Assembly (NCBI RefSeq): GCF_003946865.1
Contig: NZ_QXTH01000002.1
Coordinates: 1-64,000 of the forward strand
Length of the DNA: 64,000 nucleotides
Origin: Antribacter gilvus
GTDB lineage: Bacteria > Actinomycetota > Actinomycetes > Actinomycetales > Cellulomonadaceae
Direction of reading: 5' to 3'
The stretch's first letter is position 1; each line of letters starts with the position of its first letter. Below the pieces are notes generated by a model. The model was not told where the DNA came from. It did no database searches and saw only the letters and a list, made by a program, of their open reading frames with translations. Shown piece after piece: positions 9,599 to 19,548 of the stretch. The position numbers and the translations under genes were made by a program.

Positions 9599-9931
9599 AT
9601 GGATCCCGACGACGTGGACGAGCACGACACCCCCGCGGAGGTGGACGCGGCTTTCCGCACGCTGCGGCGCGTGGCCATCACGCACTTCCTGCTCTTCCTC
9701 GCGGTCGTGACCGGGGTCCCGGCGCTGTCGCTGACCCTCGGCTGGTGGTCCGACGCGCGCATCGAGGGCGGGCTGAGCCCCGGCTTCGCCATGGCGGCGT
9801 TCGGCCTCTACGCCTTCTTCCTCGTCGTCGGCCTCGCCGCCGCGACGCTCTCGAACGCCGTCGAGTCCCGGATGCTGGGCGGCGACCATCCCGGGGCCGA
9901 CGGCGCCGACCGGCACGAGGACCAGCAGTGA
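9599..9931 (+). CDS. Small membrane subunit of monocarboxylate symporter (DUF485-like)
   Basis: The 110-residue protein has two helices, AITHFLLFLAVVTGVPALSLTL and GFAMAAFGLYAFFLVVGLAAATL, between an acidic N-terminus and a polar C-terminus. Size, topology and position before an ActP/MctC-type symporter match the DUF485 partner proteins, though the sequence is divergent. Its TGA overlaps the GTG of the symporter gene (GTGA at 9928-9931), so the subunits are coupled. Confidence 0.65.
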   Translation: MDPDDVDEHDTPAEVDAAFRTLRRVAITHFLLFLAVVTGVPALSLTLGWWSDARIEGGLSPGFAMAAFGLYAFFLVVGLAAATLSNAVESRMLGGDHPGADGADRHEDQQ

Positions 9932-11634
9932 ACGCCGCGGGCGCGGGCACCCTCGCGATCGTCATCGCGATCATCGCGGTGATCACGCTCCTGGTGCGCC
10001 CGCGCGGGACGTCGACCGTCGACTTCTACCTGGCGGGCCAGCGGGTCGGCGTCGCCACCAACGCGCTCGCGATCTGCGGGGACTACTTCTCGGCGGCGTC
10101 GTTCCTCGGGGTCGCCGCCGCCGTCTACGTGTCGGGGCTGGACGGCGTCTGGTACGCCGTCGGCTTCGCCGCCGGGTTCGTGCCCGTGCTGCTCTTCGTC
10201 GCCGCGCCGCTGCGCCGGTTCGGCGAGTTCTCCATCCCCGACTTCCTCGGACGGCGGCTCGGCTCCGAACGGGTCCGGCTGGTCGCCGTCGCCGTGGTGC
10301 AGCTGGTCATCCTGTCCTACCTCGTGCCCCAGGCGGTGGGGAGCGGGATGACCTGGCAGCTCCTCGTCGGGCGCGGCCTGCCGGGCATCTCCGCCTACGC
10401 GACGGGCGTCGTGGTGTCCACCGCCGTCATCGCCGTCCTGGTGGCGTTCGGCGGGATGCGCGGGACCACGTGGACGCAGGCGGTGCAGTTCCTGGTCTTG
10501 CTGGCCGCCCTGGTGTGGCTCGCCGGGGCGGTGCTGGCCGGTGGCTTCGGCTACGCCGGCGCCGTCTCGCACCTGTCGTCCGAGCCGCTCGCCAACCCCG
10601 TGCACGACTCGGCGGGCTGGCACCTGCAGCCCGAGGAGAACCGGCTGGAGCCGGGCGCGGACGCCACGTTCGGGGAGCCGGGCGCCGCCTACGGCCCGCT
10701 CGCGCAGTTCGCCCTCATCCTCACCCTGGTCATGGGGACGGCAGGGCTCCCCCACGTGATGAACCGGTACTTCACGAGCCCCACCGGCACGGCCGCCCGG
10801 ATGACCACGGTGTGGGTCATCGGGCTGGCGGGCCTCTTCTACGCCCTGGCCGTCATGCTCGGCACCGCCTCCCGCGACGTCATCGCGCGTGCCGCCCCGG
10901 ACCGGCCGTGGCTCCAGGAGCTCACCGTCGACGGGGTGCTGCGCGTGCCCGAGCACGCCCTCCCGGTGCTGGGCCGCATCTACGGTGGCGACCAGGGCCT
11001 CGCCGTCATCGCGGCCGGCGCGCTGGTCGCGGTGATGTCGACGATCGCGGGGCTCCTGCTCGCGGCGGCGGCGTCCTGGGGCCACGACGTGTACGAGAGG
11101 CACATCAACCCTGGTGCCACCCAGAAGCAGGCCGTCTGGGCGGGCCGCGCCAGCACCGCGGTCGTCGCCGTGGCGGCGGCCGTGCTCGCCCTGGTCCTGC
11201 GGCCGGAGAACCTGTCCTCGACCGTGCCCTCGATCGTGGCGGCGATGGTCACGTGGGCGTTCGCGGTCGCCGGCTCGGCGCTCACCCCGGTCTTCATCCT
11301 CGCCATCTGGTGGCGCGGGACGACGGCGGCCGGGGCCGTCGCGGGCATGGCGACCGGCGGGCTGAGCACCGTGGCGATGTTCGTCGTGGGCGCCCTCCCG
11401 GTCGGGCCCGGGCTCGACGACATGCTCGTGACGCCCACCCTCGTCGCCGCGCCGCTCGCGACGGCGGTCTGTGTCCTCGTGTCCCGCCGGACCGCCCCGC
11501 CGCCGGACGTCGAGCAGCAGTGGCTGACCCTGCACGGCACGGCCGGGGACCGGCAGGCCGAGCGGCTCGCCCGGCTCACGATCGCGAACACCGCGGGCCC
11601 GCGCCGCCGGGGAGGCCGCCGTGCGGGCGGGTAG
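9928..11634 (+). CDS. Sodium:solute symporter, monocarboxylate type
   Basis: A 568-residue SSS-family transporter with about 13 helices, a paralogue of the one at 6902-8572. Shared text includes STVDFYLAGQRVG, ICGDYFSAASFLG (residues about 50-62), GGMRGTTWTQAVQFLVLLAALVW and VMGTAGLPHVMNRYF. A ~50-residue polar insertion (PEENRLEPGADATFGEPG region) precedes the GTAGLPH helix, as in MctC-type transporters of pyruvate, acetate and propionate. The start overlaps DUF485 and the end overlaps the kinase gene by 14 bp, so uptake and sensing are one operon. Confidence 0.9.
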   Translation: MNAAGAGTLAIVIAIIAVITLLVRPRGTSTVDFYLAGQRVGVATNALAICGDYFSAASFLGVAAAVYVSGLDGVWYAVGFAAGFVPVLLFVAAPLRRFGEFSIPDFLGRRLGSERVRLVAVAVVQLVILSYLVPQAVGSGMTWQLLVGRGLPGISAYATGVVVSTAVIAVLVAFGGMRGTTWTQAVQFLVLLAALVWLAGAVLAGGFGYAGAVSHLSSEPLANPVHDSAGWHLQPEENRLEPGADATFGEPGAAYGPLAQFALILTLVMGTAGLPHVMNRYFTSPTGTAARMTTVWVIGLAGLFYALAVMLGTASRDVIARAAPDRPWLQELTVDGVLRVPEHALPVLGRIYGGDQGLAVIAAGALVAVMSTIAGLLLAAAASWGHDVYERHINPGATQKQAVWAGRASTAVVAVAAAVLALVLRPENLSSTVPSIVAAMVTWAFAVAGSALTPVFILAIWWRGTTAAGAVAGMATGGLSTVAMFVVGALPVGPGLDDMLVTPTLVAAPLATAVCVLVSRRTAPPPDVEQQWLTLHGTAGDRQAERLARLTIANTAGPRRRGGRRAGG

Positions 11635-12994
11635 CGGCGTCCTCGCCGGGGCGCTCGTCGCCACCTGGGCGCTCGTCTACCTCGTGACGCAGGTGATCGT
11701 GTCGCCGCCCCTGGCGGTCGGGACCACCGTCGTGGCCGGGACCGTCGTCTCGGTGCTGCTGGTCGTGGGCTACCCGTCGGCGCTGCGCGGGCCGCGCGCC
11801 GCGACGGGCCTGCGCCGGGGCGCGCGGGAGAGCGCGCGTGCCGAGGCGGGGCACGGGGGCACCCGGTCCGGTCGGGCGGGCGCCGGCCTGCCGGTGCGCC
11901 GCTCCATGCCGCTGCGGTCGGGGCTCACCGCCGACGCCGCACGTCGCACCGCCGAGCTGCTGCTGCCCCTGCTCGGCGGCGACGCCGTCGCCATCACGGA
12001 CCGGGAGACGGTCCTCGCGTTCGTGGGGGCCGGCGACGACCACCACCGCGCCGGCGCGACGGTCGCGTCCACCCTGGCGGGGCGCGTGATCGCGAAGGGA
12101 CGGACCGTCGTCGGCGGCACCCCCCGCGCGCTCGCGTGCGCCGACCCCGGCTGCCGGCTCCGCTCGGCGGTCGTGGTGCCCCTCACGGTGGGCACCCGGG
12201 TGGTCGGCACGGTGGGCGTCTTCCGTGCGGGGACCGGGCCGGTCCCGCGCGACCAGGTCGAGGACATGGCGGCCATCCTGTCCCTCCACGTCGAGCTGGC
12301 CGAGCTCGACCGCGAGCGCAAGCTCGCCGCCGACGCCCGCCTCGACGCGCTACGGGCGCAGATCAACCCCCACTTCCTCTTCAACGTGCTCAACACGATC
12401 GCGTCGAAGTCGCGCACCGACCCGGACGAGGCCCGCCAGCTCCTGCTGCGGCTGTCGGACTTCTTCCGGTACGCCGTGCGCCAGGAGGGGCAGGTCGCGG
12501 AGTTCGCGCAGGAGTACTTCTTCGTGCGCACGTACCTCTCCCTGGAGCAGGCCCGGTTCGGCGACCGGCTCCGGGTGCGGTACGACATCGACCCGCAGGT
12601 GCTGACGGCGCACGTGCCCGTGCTGATGATCCAGCCGCTGGTCGAGAACGCCGTCAAGCACGGCCTCGCCGACAAGGTGGAGGGTGGGACCGTGACGCTC
12701 CGGGCCCGGGTGGACCCGCTCACGCGCACCACGTCGATCCGGGTCACGGACGACGGCGTGGGGATCCCGGCGGACGTGCTGGAACGGCTGACGAACGGGT
12801 CCCCGGCGGCCGGCGAGCCGGGCGACGACTGGCCGTCCGGGGACGGCGGCCCTGGACGGTCCGGGCGGAGCGGCGTGGGGCTGCGGAACATCTCGCTCCG
12901 GCTCGCGACGCTGTTCGGCGAACGGTTCGCCCTGGACATCCAGTCCTCGCCCGGCGGCGGCACCGTCGTGGACATCAGGATGCCGCTACGCTGA
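11621..12994 (+). CDS. LytS/BtsS-type sensor histidine kinase
   Basis: A 457-residue kinase. Two membrane helices lie at about residues 5-50, followed by a GAF-like domain (about 110-230; LGGDAVAITDRETVLAFVG and VVVPLTVGTRVVGTVGVF). The His_kinase domain of the LytS family follows with phospho-acceptor His251 in QINPHFLFNVLNTIASKSR. The HATPase_c part has VENAVKHGL (N box) and DDGVGIP, GVGLRNI. The extracytoplasmic 5TM LytS domain is absent, so sensing may be by the GAF domain or through the transporter encoded just upstream. The GTG start overlaps the symporter gene. The response regulator follows after 4 nt. Confidence 0.88.
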   Translation: MRAGSGVLAGALVATWALVYLVTQVIVSPPLAVGTTVVAGTVVSVLLVVGYPSALRGPRAATGLRRGARESARAEAGHGGTRSGRAGAGLPVRRSMPLRSGLTADAARRTAELLLPLLGGDAVAITDRETVLAFVGAGDDHHRAGATVASTLAGRVIAKGRTVVGGTPRALACADPGCRLRSAVVVPLTVGTRVVGTVGVFRAGTGPVPRDQVEDMAAILSLHVELAELDRERKLAADARLDALRAQINPHFLFNVLNTIASKSRTDPDEARQLLLRLSDFFRYAVRQEGQVAEFAQEYFFVRTYLSLEQARFGDRLRVRYDIDPQVLTAHVPVLMIQPLVENAVKHGLADKVEGGTVTLRARVDPLTRTTSIRVTDDGVGIPADVLERLTNGSPAAGEPGDDWPSGDGGPGRSGRSGVGLRNISLRLATLFGERFALDIQSSPGGGTVVDIRMPLR

Positions 12995-12998
12995 CGGG

Positions 12999-13763
12999 AT
13001 GCGCCCCCGCGCCTTGATCGTCGATGACGAGGCCCCGGCCCGTGCCGAGCTCCGCTACCTGCTGGAGGAGATCGGGTACGTGCAGATCGTGGGTGAGGCC
13101 GCCAACGGCGAGGAAGCCCTGGTCCTGCTCCGGTCGATCCCCTACGACCTGGTCCTGCTGGACGTCCGCATGCCGGGAGCGGGCGGCCTCGAGGTCGCCG
13201 CGGCTCTGCGCGACCTGCCGCACCCGCCCAAGGTCATCTTCACCACGGCCTACCCGGACCACGCCGTCGCCGCGTTCGACCTGGCTGCGGCCGACTACCT
13301 CGTCAAGCCGTTCGACTCCGACCGGCTGCGCCGGGCCCTCGAGCGGGCGCTCGGCGGCGTGGTGGACGACGGCGAGGGCGGCGGCACCGCGGCCGCGTCG
13401 GCGGCGGGCCCGGCCGAGACCCAGGTCGCGCCGCTGTCCCGGGTCCCGGTGCAGAAGGACGGCAGGACCGTGCTGGTGGAGCCGTCGGCGATCGTCTACG
13501 CGAGCGCGGCGCGCGGGTACTCCTACCTCAAGCTGTCGGAGGACCGCCTGCTCGTGACCTGGTCGCTCAACGAGCTGGAGCGTCGCCTGCACGGCCACTT
13601 CTACCGGACGCACCGGTCCTACCTCGTGAACCTCGACCACGTCCGTGAGCTCGTGCCCGACTTCAAGGGCGCCCTCGTCCTCGTCATGAACGACCGGCAG
13701 CGCAGCCGGGTGGAGGTCTCCCGGCGGCAGGTGCGCGAGCTGCGCCGTCGGCTGGGGGTGTGA
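12999..13763 (+). CDS. LytTR-family response regulator
   Basis: A 254-residue regulator. The receiver domain (1-125) has the acidic pair Asp9/Asp10, phospho-acceptor Asp55 in LVLLDVRMPG and Lys in DYLVKPFDSDRL. After a Gly/Ala-rich linker (about 126-145) a LytTR DNA-binding domain follows, with RVPVQKDGRTVLVEPSAIVYASA, HFYRTHRSYLVNLDHV and RSRVEVSRRQVRELRRRLGV. It is the partner of the kinase just upstream, and by analogy with BtsSR/YpdAB systems it likely controls one or both symporter operons here. Confidence 0.9.
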   Translation: MRPRALIVDDEAPARAELRYLLEEIGYVQIVGEAANGEEALVLLRSIPYDLVLLDVRMPGAGGLEVAAALRDLPHPPKVIFTTAYPDHAVAAFDLAAADYLVKPFDSDRLRRALERALGGVVDDGEGGGTAAASAAGPAETQVAPLSRVPVQKDGRTVLVEPSAIVYASAARGYSYLKLSEDRLLVTWSLNELERRLHGHFYRTHRSYLVNLDHVRELVPDFKGALVLVMNDRQRSRVEVSRRQVRELRRRLGV

Positions 13764-13774
13764 CGACGCCGGAC

Positions 13775-13815
13775 GCCGAGGTAGTGCGTTCGTCCGACGA
13801 ACGCACTACCCCGGC
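13775..13815. repeat. Dispersed palindromic element, copy 3
   Basis: GCCGAGGTAGTGCGTTCGTC meets its near-perfect inverse ending CACTACCCCGGC. It lies 12 bp after the response-regulator stop. Confidence 0.85.
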
Positions 13816-13826
13816 GGGCTGTCCTT

Positions 13827-13867
13827 GCCGAGGTAGTGCCTTCGTCGGACGAACGCACTACCTCGGC
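13827..13867. repeat. Dispersed palindromic element, copy 4
   Basis: GCCGAGGTAGTGC...GCACTACCTCGGC with central TTCGTCGGACGAA. Together with copy 3 it fills the gap between the convergent response-regulator and protease genes. Confidence 0.85.
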
Positions 13868-13874
13868 GTCGGTG

Positions 13875-14891
13875 TCACAGGCCGGAGGCCGTGGTGTAGA
13901 GGCTCTGCGCCACCGAGCCGAGGTACGGGCCGAACATGTAGTTCTTCAGACCCGTGTAGCCGAACGAGTTGACCGAGCCGAGCGTGCCGACGCCGGTGGT
14001 CGTGTTGTAGCCGGCGAACCAAGGACCGCCGGAGGACCCGCCCGTCATGTTGCACGAGAGGGCGTGGTCCTGGCTGCCGCCCCAGGTGTCGGCGACGGTG
14101 GTGCCGTGGCACCAGGCGATGTCGGTGCCGTCGTAGGGCCGCGCGGCCGGGTAGCCGAACGCGTGCATGTACTGGCCGCGCGGCTGGTTGAACGCGATGC
14201 CCTGGCTGCCCACCACGTCGGTGAGGTGCTGGCCGCCGACCGTGTTCATGACGGCGAAGCCGATGTCGTAGTCGAAGTCGCCGCTGTCGCGCCACTGCGT
14301 CGTGGTGACGAGCTGCCGGGCGGTGAAGGTGCCGTAGGGGCGGGCGCCGTCGTCGTAGGCCGGGACGAACGCGAAGTTGGTCGCGTAGGCGCCGGGGCCC
14401 TCGTTGAGGCAGTGGCCTGCGGTGAGGACCACGTCCTCGTTGCCGGACGTCACGGCGCTGCCCGAGCACACGTAGTTCGAGCCGCCGAGCGTGAAGAAGA
14501 CCTTGCCTGTGGTGGCGACCACGGCGCCGCCGCCCGTGTAGTAGTCGCCGAGGAACCCGCTGCCGCCGCCCGGCTTGGCCTTGCCGGCCGGCTGGCCCTG
14601 CGGGGACACCGCGGTGGGCTTGCCGGCAGCGACGGTGCCGCCGGCGGTGCTCTTGTCCTTGGCGTCGACCAGCGTCTCGGCCGGGATCGCGGCGCGCATG
14701 CGGGCCGGGGTCCAGTACTCGACGACCTTGTCGTGGGCCGCCCGCGTCGTCGCGGCGGCGTGGACCGCCACGTCCGAGGCGTGGGGGTTCGGCTGGGCCT
14801 GGGAGGGTGCCACCAGGGCCACGGCGGCGGCGCTGGTCAGCGCCATCGCTGCCAGCCCGCCGAGCACGGTGCGGGAGAAGTTCCTGCGCAT
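13875..14891 (-). CDS. Secreted trypsin-like serine protease
   Basis: A 338-residue protein with a signal peptide (MRRNFSRTV, hydrophobic core to about residue 28, cleavage near QAQ at 31-33). A pro-region of about 85 residues precedes the peptidase domain. The catalytic triad is visible: His160 in VLTAGHC, Asp209 in FDYDIGF and Ser287 in GGSSGGPW. Cys142/Cys161 and Cys261/Cys280 could form disulfides. It resembles secreted V8/trypsin-like peptidases of actinobacteria. The ATG follows GAAGGAGACAGC; an upstream in-frame ATG lacks such a site. The substrate is unknown. Confidence 0.88.
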   Translation of the reverse strand: MRRNFSRTVLGGLAAMALTSAAAVALVAPSQAQPNPHASDVAVHAAATTRAAHDKVVEYWTPARMRAAIPAETLVDAKDKSTAGGTVAAGKPTAVSPQGQPAGKAKPGGGSGFLGDYYTGGGAVVATTGKVFFTLGGSNYVCSGSAVTSGNEDVVLTAGHCLNEGPGAYATNFAFVPAYDDGARPYGTFTARQLVTTTQWRDSGDFDYDIGFAVMNTVGGQHLTDVVGSQGIAFNQPRGQYMHAFGYPAARPYDGTDIAWCHGTTVADTWGGSQDHALSCNMTGGSSGGPWFAGYNTTTGVGTLGSVNSFGYTGLKNYMFGPYLGSVAQSLYTTASGL

Positions 14892-15054
14892 GCTGTCTCC
14901 TTCGTCATGGTTCCCGCCGATCGGCGGGGCACCCAGAATCCTGGTCGGTGGGTGAGTCCGCAAGAGGTGCGACAAGTTTCAGGTCTGTAAATTTCCGACA
15001 CGTCGTGTCGCCCCGGCGTGTCGCGCCGTGGAGATTCCGCCACCGGGCGGCAGA

Positions 15055-15060
15055 TACCCT
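15055..15060 (+). promoter_or_regulatory. Leaderless -10 box (TACCCT)
   Basis: TACCCT, 7 nt, then the GTG of the DUF3054 gene. Confidence 0.5.
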
Positions 15061-15067
15061 CAGGACC

Positions 15068-15448
15068 GTGAAGAGCTCCCCCGTATGGCCGGCCGTCGTC
15101 GCGGACACCGTCAGCGTCGCGGCGTTCGCCCTGATCGGCATCGCCTCGCACGACGGCTCCCTCGCCGAGGCGTTCGTGCGCGTCGTGTGGCCGTTCGCCG
15201 TCGGTGCCGCCGTGGGCTGGGCCTGGACCCGCGCGTGGCGCTCCCCCGACCGCCTCTGGCCCGTGGGCGTGCTCGTCTGGTGCACCACCGTGGCGCTCGG
15301 CCTGGCCCTGCGTGCCCTCGCCGGCGACGGCGTCGCCTGGGCCTTCGCCGGCGTGACCGCCGTCTTCCTCGCCATCACGATGATCGGCTGGCGCGCCCTG
15401 GTCACGGGCCTGCGACGTGCCGCGGAGCGGTCTGCGGGCACCTCCTGA
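15068..15448 (+). CDS. DUF3054 family membrane protein
   Basis: The 126-residue protein has four helices and the DUF3054 pattern: [22 protein letters not shown] at residues about 9-30, [40 protein letters not shown] and [21 protein letters not shown]. This family is widespread in actinobacteria and of unknown function. The GTG is 7 nt after a TACCCT box. Confidence 0.82.
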   Translation: MKSSPVWPAVVADTVSVAAFALIGIASHDGSLAEAFVRVVWPFAVGAAVGWAWTRAWRSPDRLWPVGVLVWCTTVALGLALRALAGDGVAWAFAGVTAVFLAITMIGWRALVTGLRRAAERSAGTS

Positions 15449-15544
15449 CCGCCCGGCCCCGCAGGCGCACGACGGCGTGTGCCGCGTGGTCCGCGTCACG
15501 CGTGGCGCGAGTCACGGGTCACGCCCTGGGCAACAGGTCACGGC

Positions 15545-15550
15545 TAGGCT
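15545..15550 (+). promoter_or_regulatory. Leaderless -10 box (TAGGCT) for murI operon
   Basis: TAGGCT, 7 nt, then the GTG of murI. Confidence 0.55.
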
Positions 15551-15557
15551 TCCTCGG

Positions 15558-16361
15558 GTGAACGACGCGCCCATCGGGATCTTCGACTCGGGAGTCGGCG
15601 GGCTGACCGTCGCCCGGGCCATCCTCGACCAGCTGCCCCACGAGCAGGTGCTGTACCTCGGCGACACCGAGAACAGCCCCTACGGGCCCAAGCCCCTCGC
15701 CGCCGTGCGCGCGATGGCGCTCGCGGTCATGGACCGCCTGGTCGACGACGGCGTCAAGATGCTGGTCATCGCCTGCAACTCCGCGTCCTCCGTGGCGCTG
15801 CGCGACGCGCGGGAGCGCTACACCGACCGCCGCGGCATCCCCGTGGTCGAGGTGATCCTGCCCGCCGCGCGGACCGCGGTCACCGCCACCCGCAGCGGCC
15901 GGATCGGCGTCATCGGCACGAAGGCCACCATCCGGTCGCGCGCCTACGACGACGCGTTCGCCGTGGCCCCCGGGCTGCGCCTCACGACCGCCGCGTGCCC
16001 CGAGTTCGTGCGCCTCGTCGAGGACGGCCAGACCTCCGGCGACGAGGTGCTGAAGTACGCCCACGAGTACCTCGACCCCGTGCGCGAGGCCGGCGTCGAC
16101 ACGCTCGTCCTGGGCTGCACGCACTACCCCCTGCTCGCGGGCGCCATCTCGTACGTGATGGGCGAGGGCGTCACCCTCGTGTCCAGCGCTGACGAGACGG
16201 CGAAGGACGTGTACCGCAACCTCGTGGAGCACGGCCTGGAGCGCTCGCCGCTCGCCGGGCCGCCCGAGCACCGCTTCCTGACCACCGGCAGCGCCGCGCC
16301 GTTCTCCGTGCTCGCCCGCCGGTTCCTCGGCCCCGAGGTCAGCCTCGTGGAGGCCGTCTGA
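15558..16361 (+). CDS. murI: Glutamate racemase
   Basis: A 267-residue cytoplasmic enzyme that makes D-glutamate for peptidoglycan. [16 protein letters not shown] (residues 5-20) is the N-terminal signature. The two catalytic cysteines are Cys73 in VIACNSAS and Cys187 in LVLGCTHYP. Length fits the family. The GTG start is supported by the leaderless -10 box. The stop overlaps the next ATG by one base, and the operon continues with an MBL hydrolase, rph and rdgB, a common actinobacterial order. Confidence 0.96.
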   Translation: MNDAPIGIFDSGVGGLTVARAILDQLPHEQVLYLGDTENSPYGPKPLAAVRAMALAVMDRLVDDGVKMLVIACNSASSVALRDARERYTDRRGIPVVEVILPAARTAVTATRSGRIGVIGTKATIRSRAYDDAFAVAPGLRLTTAACPEFVRLVEDGQTSGDEVLKYAHEYLDPVREAGVDTLVLGCTHYPLLAGAISYVMGEGVTLVSSADETAKDVYRNLVEHGLERSPLAGPPEHRFLTTGSAAPFSVLARRFLGPEVSLVEAV

Positions 16362-17191
16362 TGCGTCTCGTCACCGTGGGCGTCTCCGGCTCCTTCCCCG
16401 GGCCCGGGTCGCCCGCCTCCACCTACCTGCTCCAGGTCCCGGCCGACGTCGCCGAGGCCGCCGGCCACGAGGGCCGCGACTGGAACGTGGTCCTCGACCT
16501 GGGCAACGGCGGCCTCGGCGCGCTGCAGTCCCTGGTGGACCCGCTCCTGCTCGACGCGGTAGGCATCTCCCACCTGCACCCCGACCACTGCGCCGACCTC
16601 TCCGGCCTCTTCGTCTACCTGCGTTATCACCCCGAGCGCGGGTCCCTGCGCACCGGCACCGGCCGGCGCCTGCCCGTCTTCGCCCCGTCCGGGGCGGCCG
16701 AGCGCGTCGCCCTCGCCTACGGCCTGAGCGACGGCGAGTCCATGGACGCCGACTACGACTTCCGCGTCTGGTCGCCCGGCTCCGCCGTGCAGGTGGGCCC
16801 CTTCACGCTCGAGCCGTACCGCGTGTTCCACCCCGTGGAGGCGTACGGCGTCCGGGTCACCGCCCCGTCGTCCGTGAGCCCGGGCGAGCACGTCACGCTC
16901 GCCTACACCGGCGACACCGACCGGTGCGACGGCGTCGTCGCCCTCGCCCGCGACGTGGACCTCCTGCTCTCCGAGTCCGCCTTCGTCGAGGGCCGCGACG
17001 ACGGCGTCGAGCCCGGCATCCACCTCACCGGCCGCCGCGCGGGCCTCGTGGCGTCCGACGCCGGGGCCAGGCGCCTCCTGCTCACCCACCTGCCCGTCTG
17101 GAACGACCCCGCCGCCTCCGTGGCGGAGGCGCGCGAGGTGTACGACGGCCACATCGACGTGGCGACGCCGGGAGCGGTCTACCTGCTCTGA
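16361..17191 (+). CDS. MBL-fold metallohydrolase
   Basis: A 276-residue protein of the metallo-beta-lactamase fold, closest in style to RNase Z/cyclic-phosphodiesterase-like hydrolases. The metal motif is HLHPDH (His71, His73, Asp75, His76). [16 protein letters not shown] supplies a further metal Asp and [10 protein letters not shown] a late His. It is conserved between murI and rph in actinobacteria; its substrate is not established here. It starts one base before the murI stop ends. Confidence 0.85.
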   Translation: MRLVTVGVSGSFPGPGSPASTYLLQVPADVAEAAGHEGRDWNVVLDLGNGGLGALQSLVDPLLLDAVGISHLHPDHCADLSGLFVYLRYHPERGSLRTGTGRRLPVFAPSGAAERVALAYGLSDGESMDADYDFRVWSPGSAVQVGPFTLEPYRVFHPVEAYGVRVTAPSSVSPGEHVTLAYTGDTDRCDGVVALARDVDLLLSESAFVEGRDDGVEPGIHLTGRRAGLVASDAGARRLLLTHLPVWNDPAASVAEAREVYDGHIDVATPGAVYLL

Positions 17192-17237
17192 AGCCCCGTC
17201 CCGCTGTCGGTACAGGGGGAGGGCGGGCGGGGGCGGT

Positions 17238-17243
17238 TAGGGT
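17238..17243 (+). promoter_or_regulatory. Leaderless -10 box (TAGGGT) for rph
   Basis: TAGGGT, 7 nt, then GTG at 17251, suggesting rph-rdgB can be transcribed apart from murI. Confidence 0.55.
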
Positions 17244-17250
17244 TGGGTGC

Positions 17251-18012
17251 GTGACCTCCACTCCCCCTGCCGTTCTCCGCGCCGACGGGCGCACCCCCGA
17301 CCAGCTCCGCCCCGTGACCATCACGCGCGGCTGGCTCGACGAGGCCGAGGGCTCCGTGCTCGTCGAGTTCGGCCGTACGCGCGTGCTGTGCGCCGCCTCC
17401 TTCACCGAGGGCGTGCCGCGCTGGCGCAAGGGCTCCGGCGAGGGCTGGGTCACCGCTGAGTACGCCATGCTCCCCCGCGCCACCTCCACCCGGTCCGACC
17501 GCGAGAGCGTCAAGGGCCGCATCGGGGGCCGCACGCACGAGATCTCGCGGCTCATCGGGCGCTCGCTGCGCGCGATCATCGACGTCTCCGCCCTCGGCGA
17601 GAACACCATCGTGCTCGACTGCGACGTGCTCCAGGCCGACGGCGGCACCCGCACCGCCGCGATCACCGGCGCCTACGTGGCGCTCGCCGACGCCGTGGCC
17701 TGGGGCGCCCGCCACGGCCACATCGCCTCACGCGGCAAGCCCGTGCTGACCGACACCGTGGCCGCGGTGAGCGTCGGCATCATCGACGGCGTCCCGATGC
17801 TCGACCTGCCGTACGTCGAGGACGTCCGCGCGGAGACCGACATGAACGTCGTGGTGACCGGCTCGGGCACGTTCGTCGAGGTGCAGGGCACGGCCGAGCA
17901 CGCACCGTTCGACCGGGCCGAGCTCGACGCGCTGCTCGACCTGGCCGTGGCCGGCACCCGTCAGCTCACCGCGATCCAGCAGGCGGCCCTGGCGCAGGAG
18001 CTCACCCGGTGA
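17251..18012 (+). CDS. rph: Ribonuclease PH
   Basis: A 253-residue phosphate-dependent 3'-5' exoribonuclease that trims tRNA 3' ends and assembles as a hexamer. Signatures: [23 protein letters not shown]-like start, [32 protein letters not shown] (phosphate-binding region) and [23 protein letters not shown]. The GTG start fits the promoter; its TGA overlaps the GTG of rdgB. Confidence 0.96.
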   Translation: MTSTPPAVLRADGRTPDQLRPVTITRGWLDEAEGSVLVEFGRTRVLCAASFTEGVPRWRKGSGEGWVTAEYAMLPRATSTRSDRESVKGRIGGRTHEISRLIGRSLRAIIDVSALGENTIVLDCDVLQADGGTRTAAITGAYVALADAVAWGARHGHIASRGKPVLTDTVAAVSVGIIDGVPMLDLPYVEDVRAETDMNVVVTGSGTFVEVQGTAEHAPFDRAELDALLDLAVAGTRQLTAIQQAALAQELTR

Positions 18013-18659
18013 TGGTGCCCGACGGCGTCCGCCTCGTCCTGGCGACCCACAACCGCAAGAAGCTCGTCGAGCTGACGGCGATCCTGGCCGAGGCCGGGCT
18101 CGACATGGGCGAGGGCGCGGTGGCGACCGCCGGCGACCTGGGCGCTCCCGAGCCCGTCGAGGACGGCGTCACCTTCGCCGAGAACGCGCTGCTCAAGGCC
18201 CGCGCCCTGGCCCGGGCGACCGGCCTGCCTGCCGTCGCCGACGACTCCGGCCTCGCCGTGGACGTGCTCGGCGGGGCTCCCGGCATCTTCTCGGCCCGCT
18301 GGTCCGGCCGGCACGGCGACGACGCCGGCAACCTGGAGCTGCTCCTCGCCCAGCTGTCGGACGTGCGCGACGAGCACCGTGGCGCCGGCTTCGTCTGCGC
18401 GGCGGCCCTCGTGACGCCCGACGGGCACGAGGAGGTGCGTCTCGGCGAGATGCGCGGCGTCCTGCTGCGCTCGCCACGTGGCACGAACGGGTTCGGCTAC
18501 GACCCGGTCCTCGTGCCCGACGAGCAGGCCGCCCCGGGCGGCCGCTCCGCCGCCGAGCTGGACCCCGCGGAGAAGAACGCGATCAGCCACCGCGGCACGG
18601 CCTTCCGGCTGCTGGCCCCGGCGGTCCTGGCGGCGCTCACGCCGGGCGCGCCGAGATAG
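18009..18659 (+). CDS. rdgB: XTP/dITP diphosphatase (Ham1/RdgB)
   Basis: A 216-residue house-cleaning pyrophosphatase that removes non-canonical purine nucleotides. It shows [13 protein letters not shown] at the N-terminus, [39 protein letters not shown] (catalytic Asp region) and [10 protein letters not shown] with HRGTAF near the end. Start is GTG at 18009 or the next codon ATG at 18012; both overlap the rph stop. The final codons run into a palindromic repeat. Confidence 0.94.
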   Translation: MMVPDGVRLVLATHNRKKLVELTAILAEAGLDMGEGAVATAGDLGAPEPVEDGVTFAENALLKARALARATGLPAVADDSGLAVDVLGGAPGIFSARWSGRHGDDAGNLELLLAQLSDVRDEHRGAGFVCAAALVTPDGHEEVRLGEMRGVLLRSPRGTNGFGYDPVLVPDEQAAPGGRSAAELDPAEKNAISHRGTAFRLLAPAVLAALTPGAPR

Positions 18660-18690
18660 TCACCTCGTCCGACGAAGGCACCGTCTCGGC
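18650..18690. repeat. Dispersed palindromic element, copy 5 (degenerate)
   Basis: GCCGAGATAGTCACCTCGTC pairs imperfectly with GACGAAGGCACCGTCTCGGC. The rdgB stop codon lies inside it. A half-site, GCCGAGGTAGTCACTCGG, follows at 18714-18731 and covers the end of the convergent DUF2017 gene. Confidence 0.7.
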
Positions 18691-18723
18691 AGAGTTCTCC
18701 GCGCTAGTTCTCCGCCGAGGTAG

Positions 18724-19548
18724 TCACTCGGGCTCGGGGCCCGGGTCCATCCCCGCGCTGCGGCGGAGGTCGGCCAGCATCACGTCGACGAGGCTCTCCA
18801 GCGCGATGCCCGTGATCACGAAGACGCCCGCCCAGAACCGGGCCGCGGCGCGCTCGTCGTCGGCGACCGGGACCTCGTTCCCCGCCTCGTTCTCCCACAT
18901 GACCTGGTCGGTGAGCCGCTCCACGTCCTCGTCCGAGTCGAGGCGCAGGCGCTCCGCGATGACGAGCCGGACGTCGTTCAGGGCGCCCGAGATCATCGCG
19001 GCGTCCTCGCGGCGGACCCGGACGGGCTGTGACGCCCCGTGGCGGCCCGCCTGGGCCAGCGCCCGCTCAGGGGCGTCCCGCGGGTCGAGCAGGTCGGCCA
19101 GCGCCTCCAGGCGAGCCACCTTGGACTGCGCGAGGTCGGCCTGGGTGAGGTGCCGGAACTCCGCCGCCACGTCCGGGTCGTCCTTGCTCGCGTCCGGCAG
19201 CAGCCGCAGCACGGCCGGGTCGGACGGCACGCGGGCCACGCCCGTCAGGCCCGTCATGCGGGCGAGCTCGGCGTCCGTGGGGCCGGTCAGGGAGCTCAGG
19301 TCGTCAGGGCTGCGCAGGCTGTCGCCCGTGGTCCACACGGGGCGGGACGAGCCGGCCCGCGCCCGCCCGTCCTCGGCCGACGCCCAGGGCGACGCGGGGT
19401 CGGTGGCCGGCTGCGGCGCCGTCGGCCCGAGCCCTGCCTCCTCCCGGAGCAGCCCGACGACGTCCCGCGCCACCTTGGCGAGGACTGCTCGTTCGACGGG
19501 CTCGAACTGGGACTCGTACCCACGCCGCATCGCGCGGAAGGGAGTCAT
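18724..19548 (-). CDS. DUF2017 family protein
   Basis: The 274-residue protein starts with [36 protein letters not shown], then has [39 protein letters not shown] in the middle and a helical C-terminal part ([43 protein letters not shown]). This is the actinobacterial DUF2017 family, usually next to clpS as here. Its function is not established. The ATG overlaps the clpS stop by 4 bp. Confidence 0.85.
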   Translation of the reverse strand: MTPFRAMRRGYESQFEPVERAVLAKVARDVVGLLREEAGLGPTAPQPATDPASPWASAEDGRARAGSSRPVWTTGDSLRSPDDLSSLTGPTDAELARMTGLTGVARVPSDPAVLRLLPDASKDDPDVAAEFRHLTQADLAQSKVARLEALADLLDPRDAPERALAQAGRHGASQPVRVRREDAAMISGALNDVRLVIAERLRLDSDEDVERLTDQVMWENEAGNEVPVADDERAAARFWAGVFVITGIALESLVDVMLADLRRSAGMDPGPEPE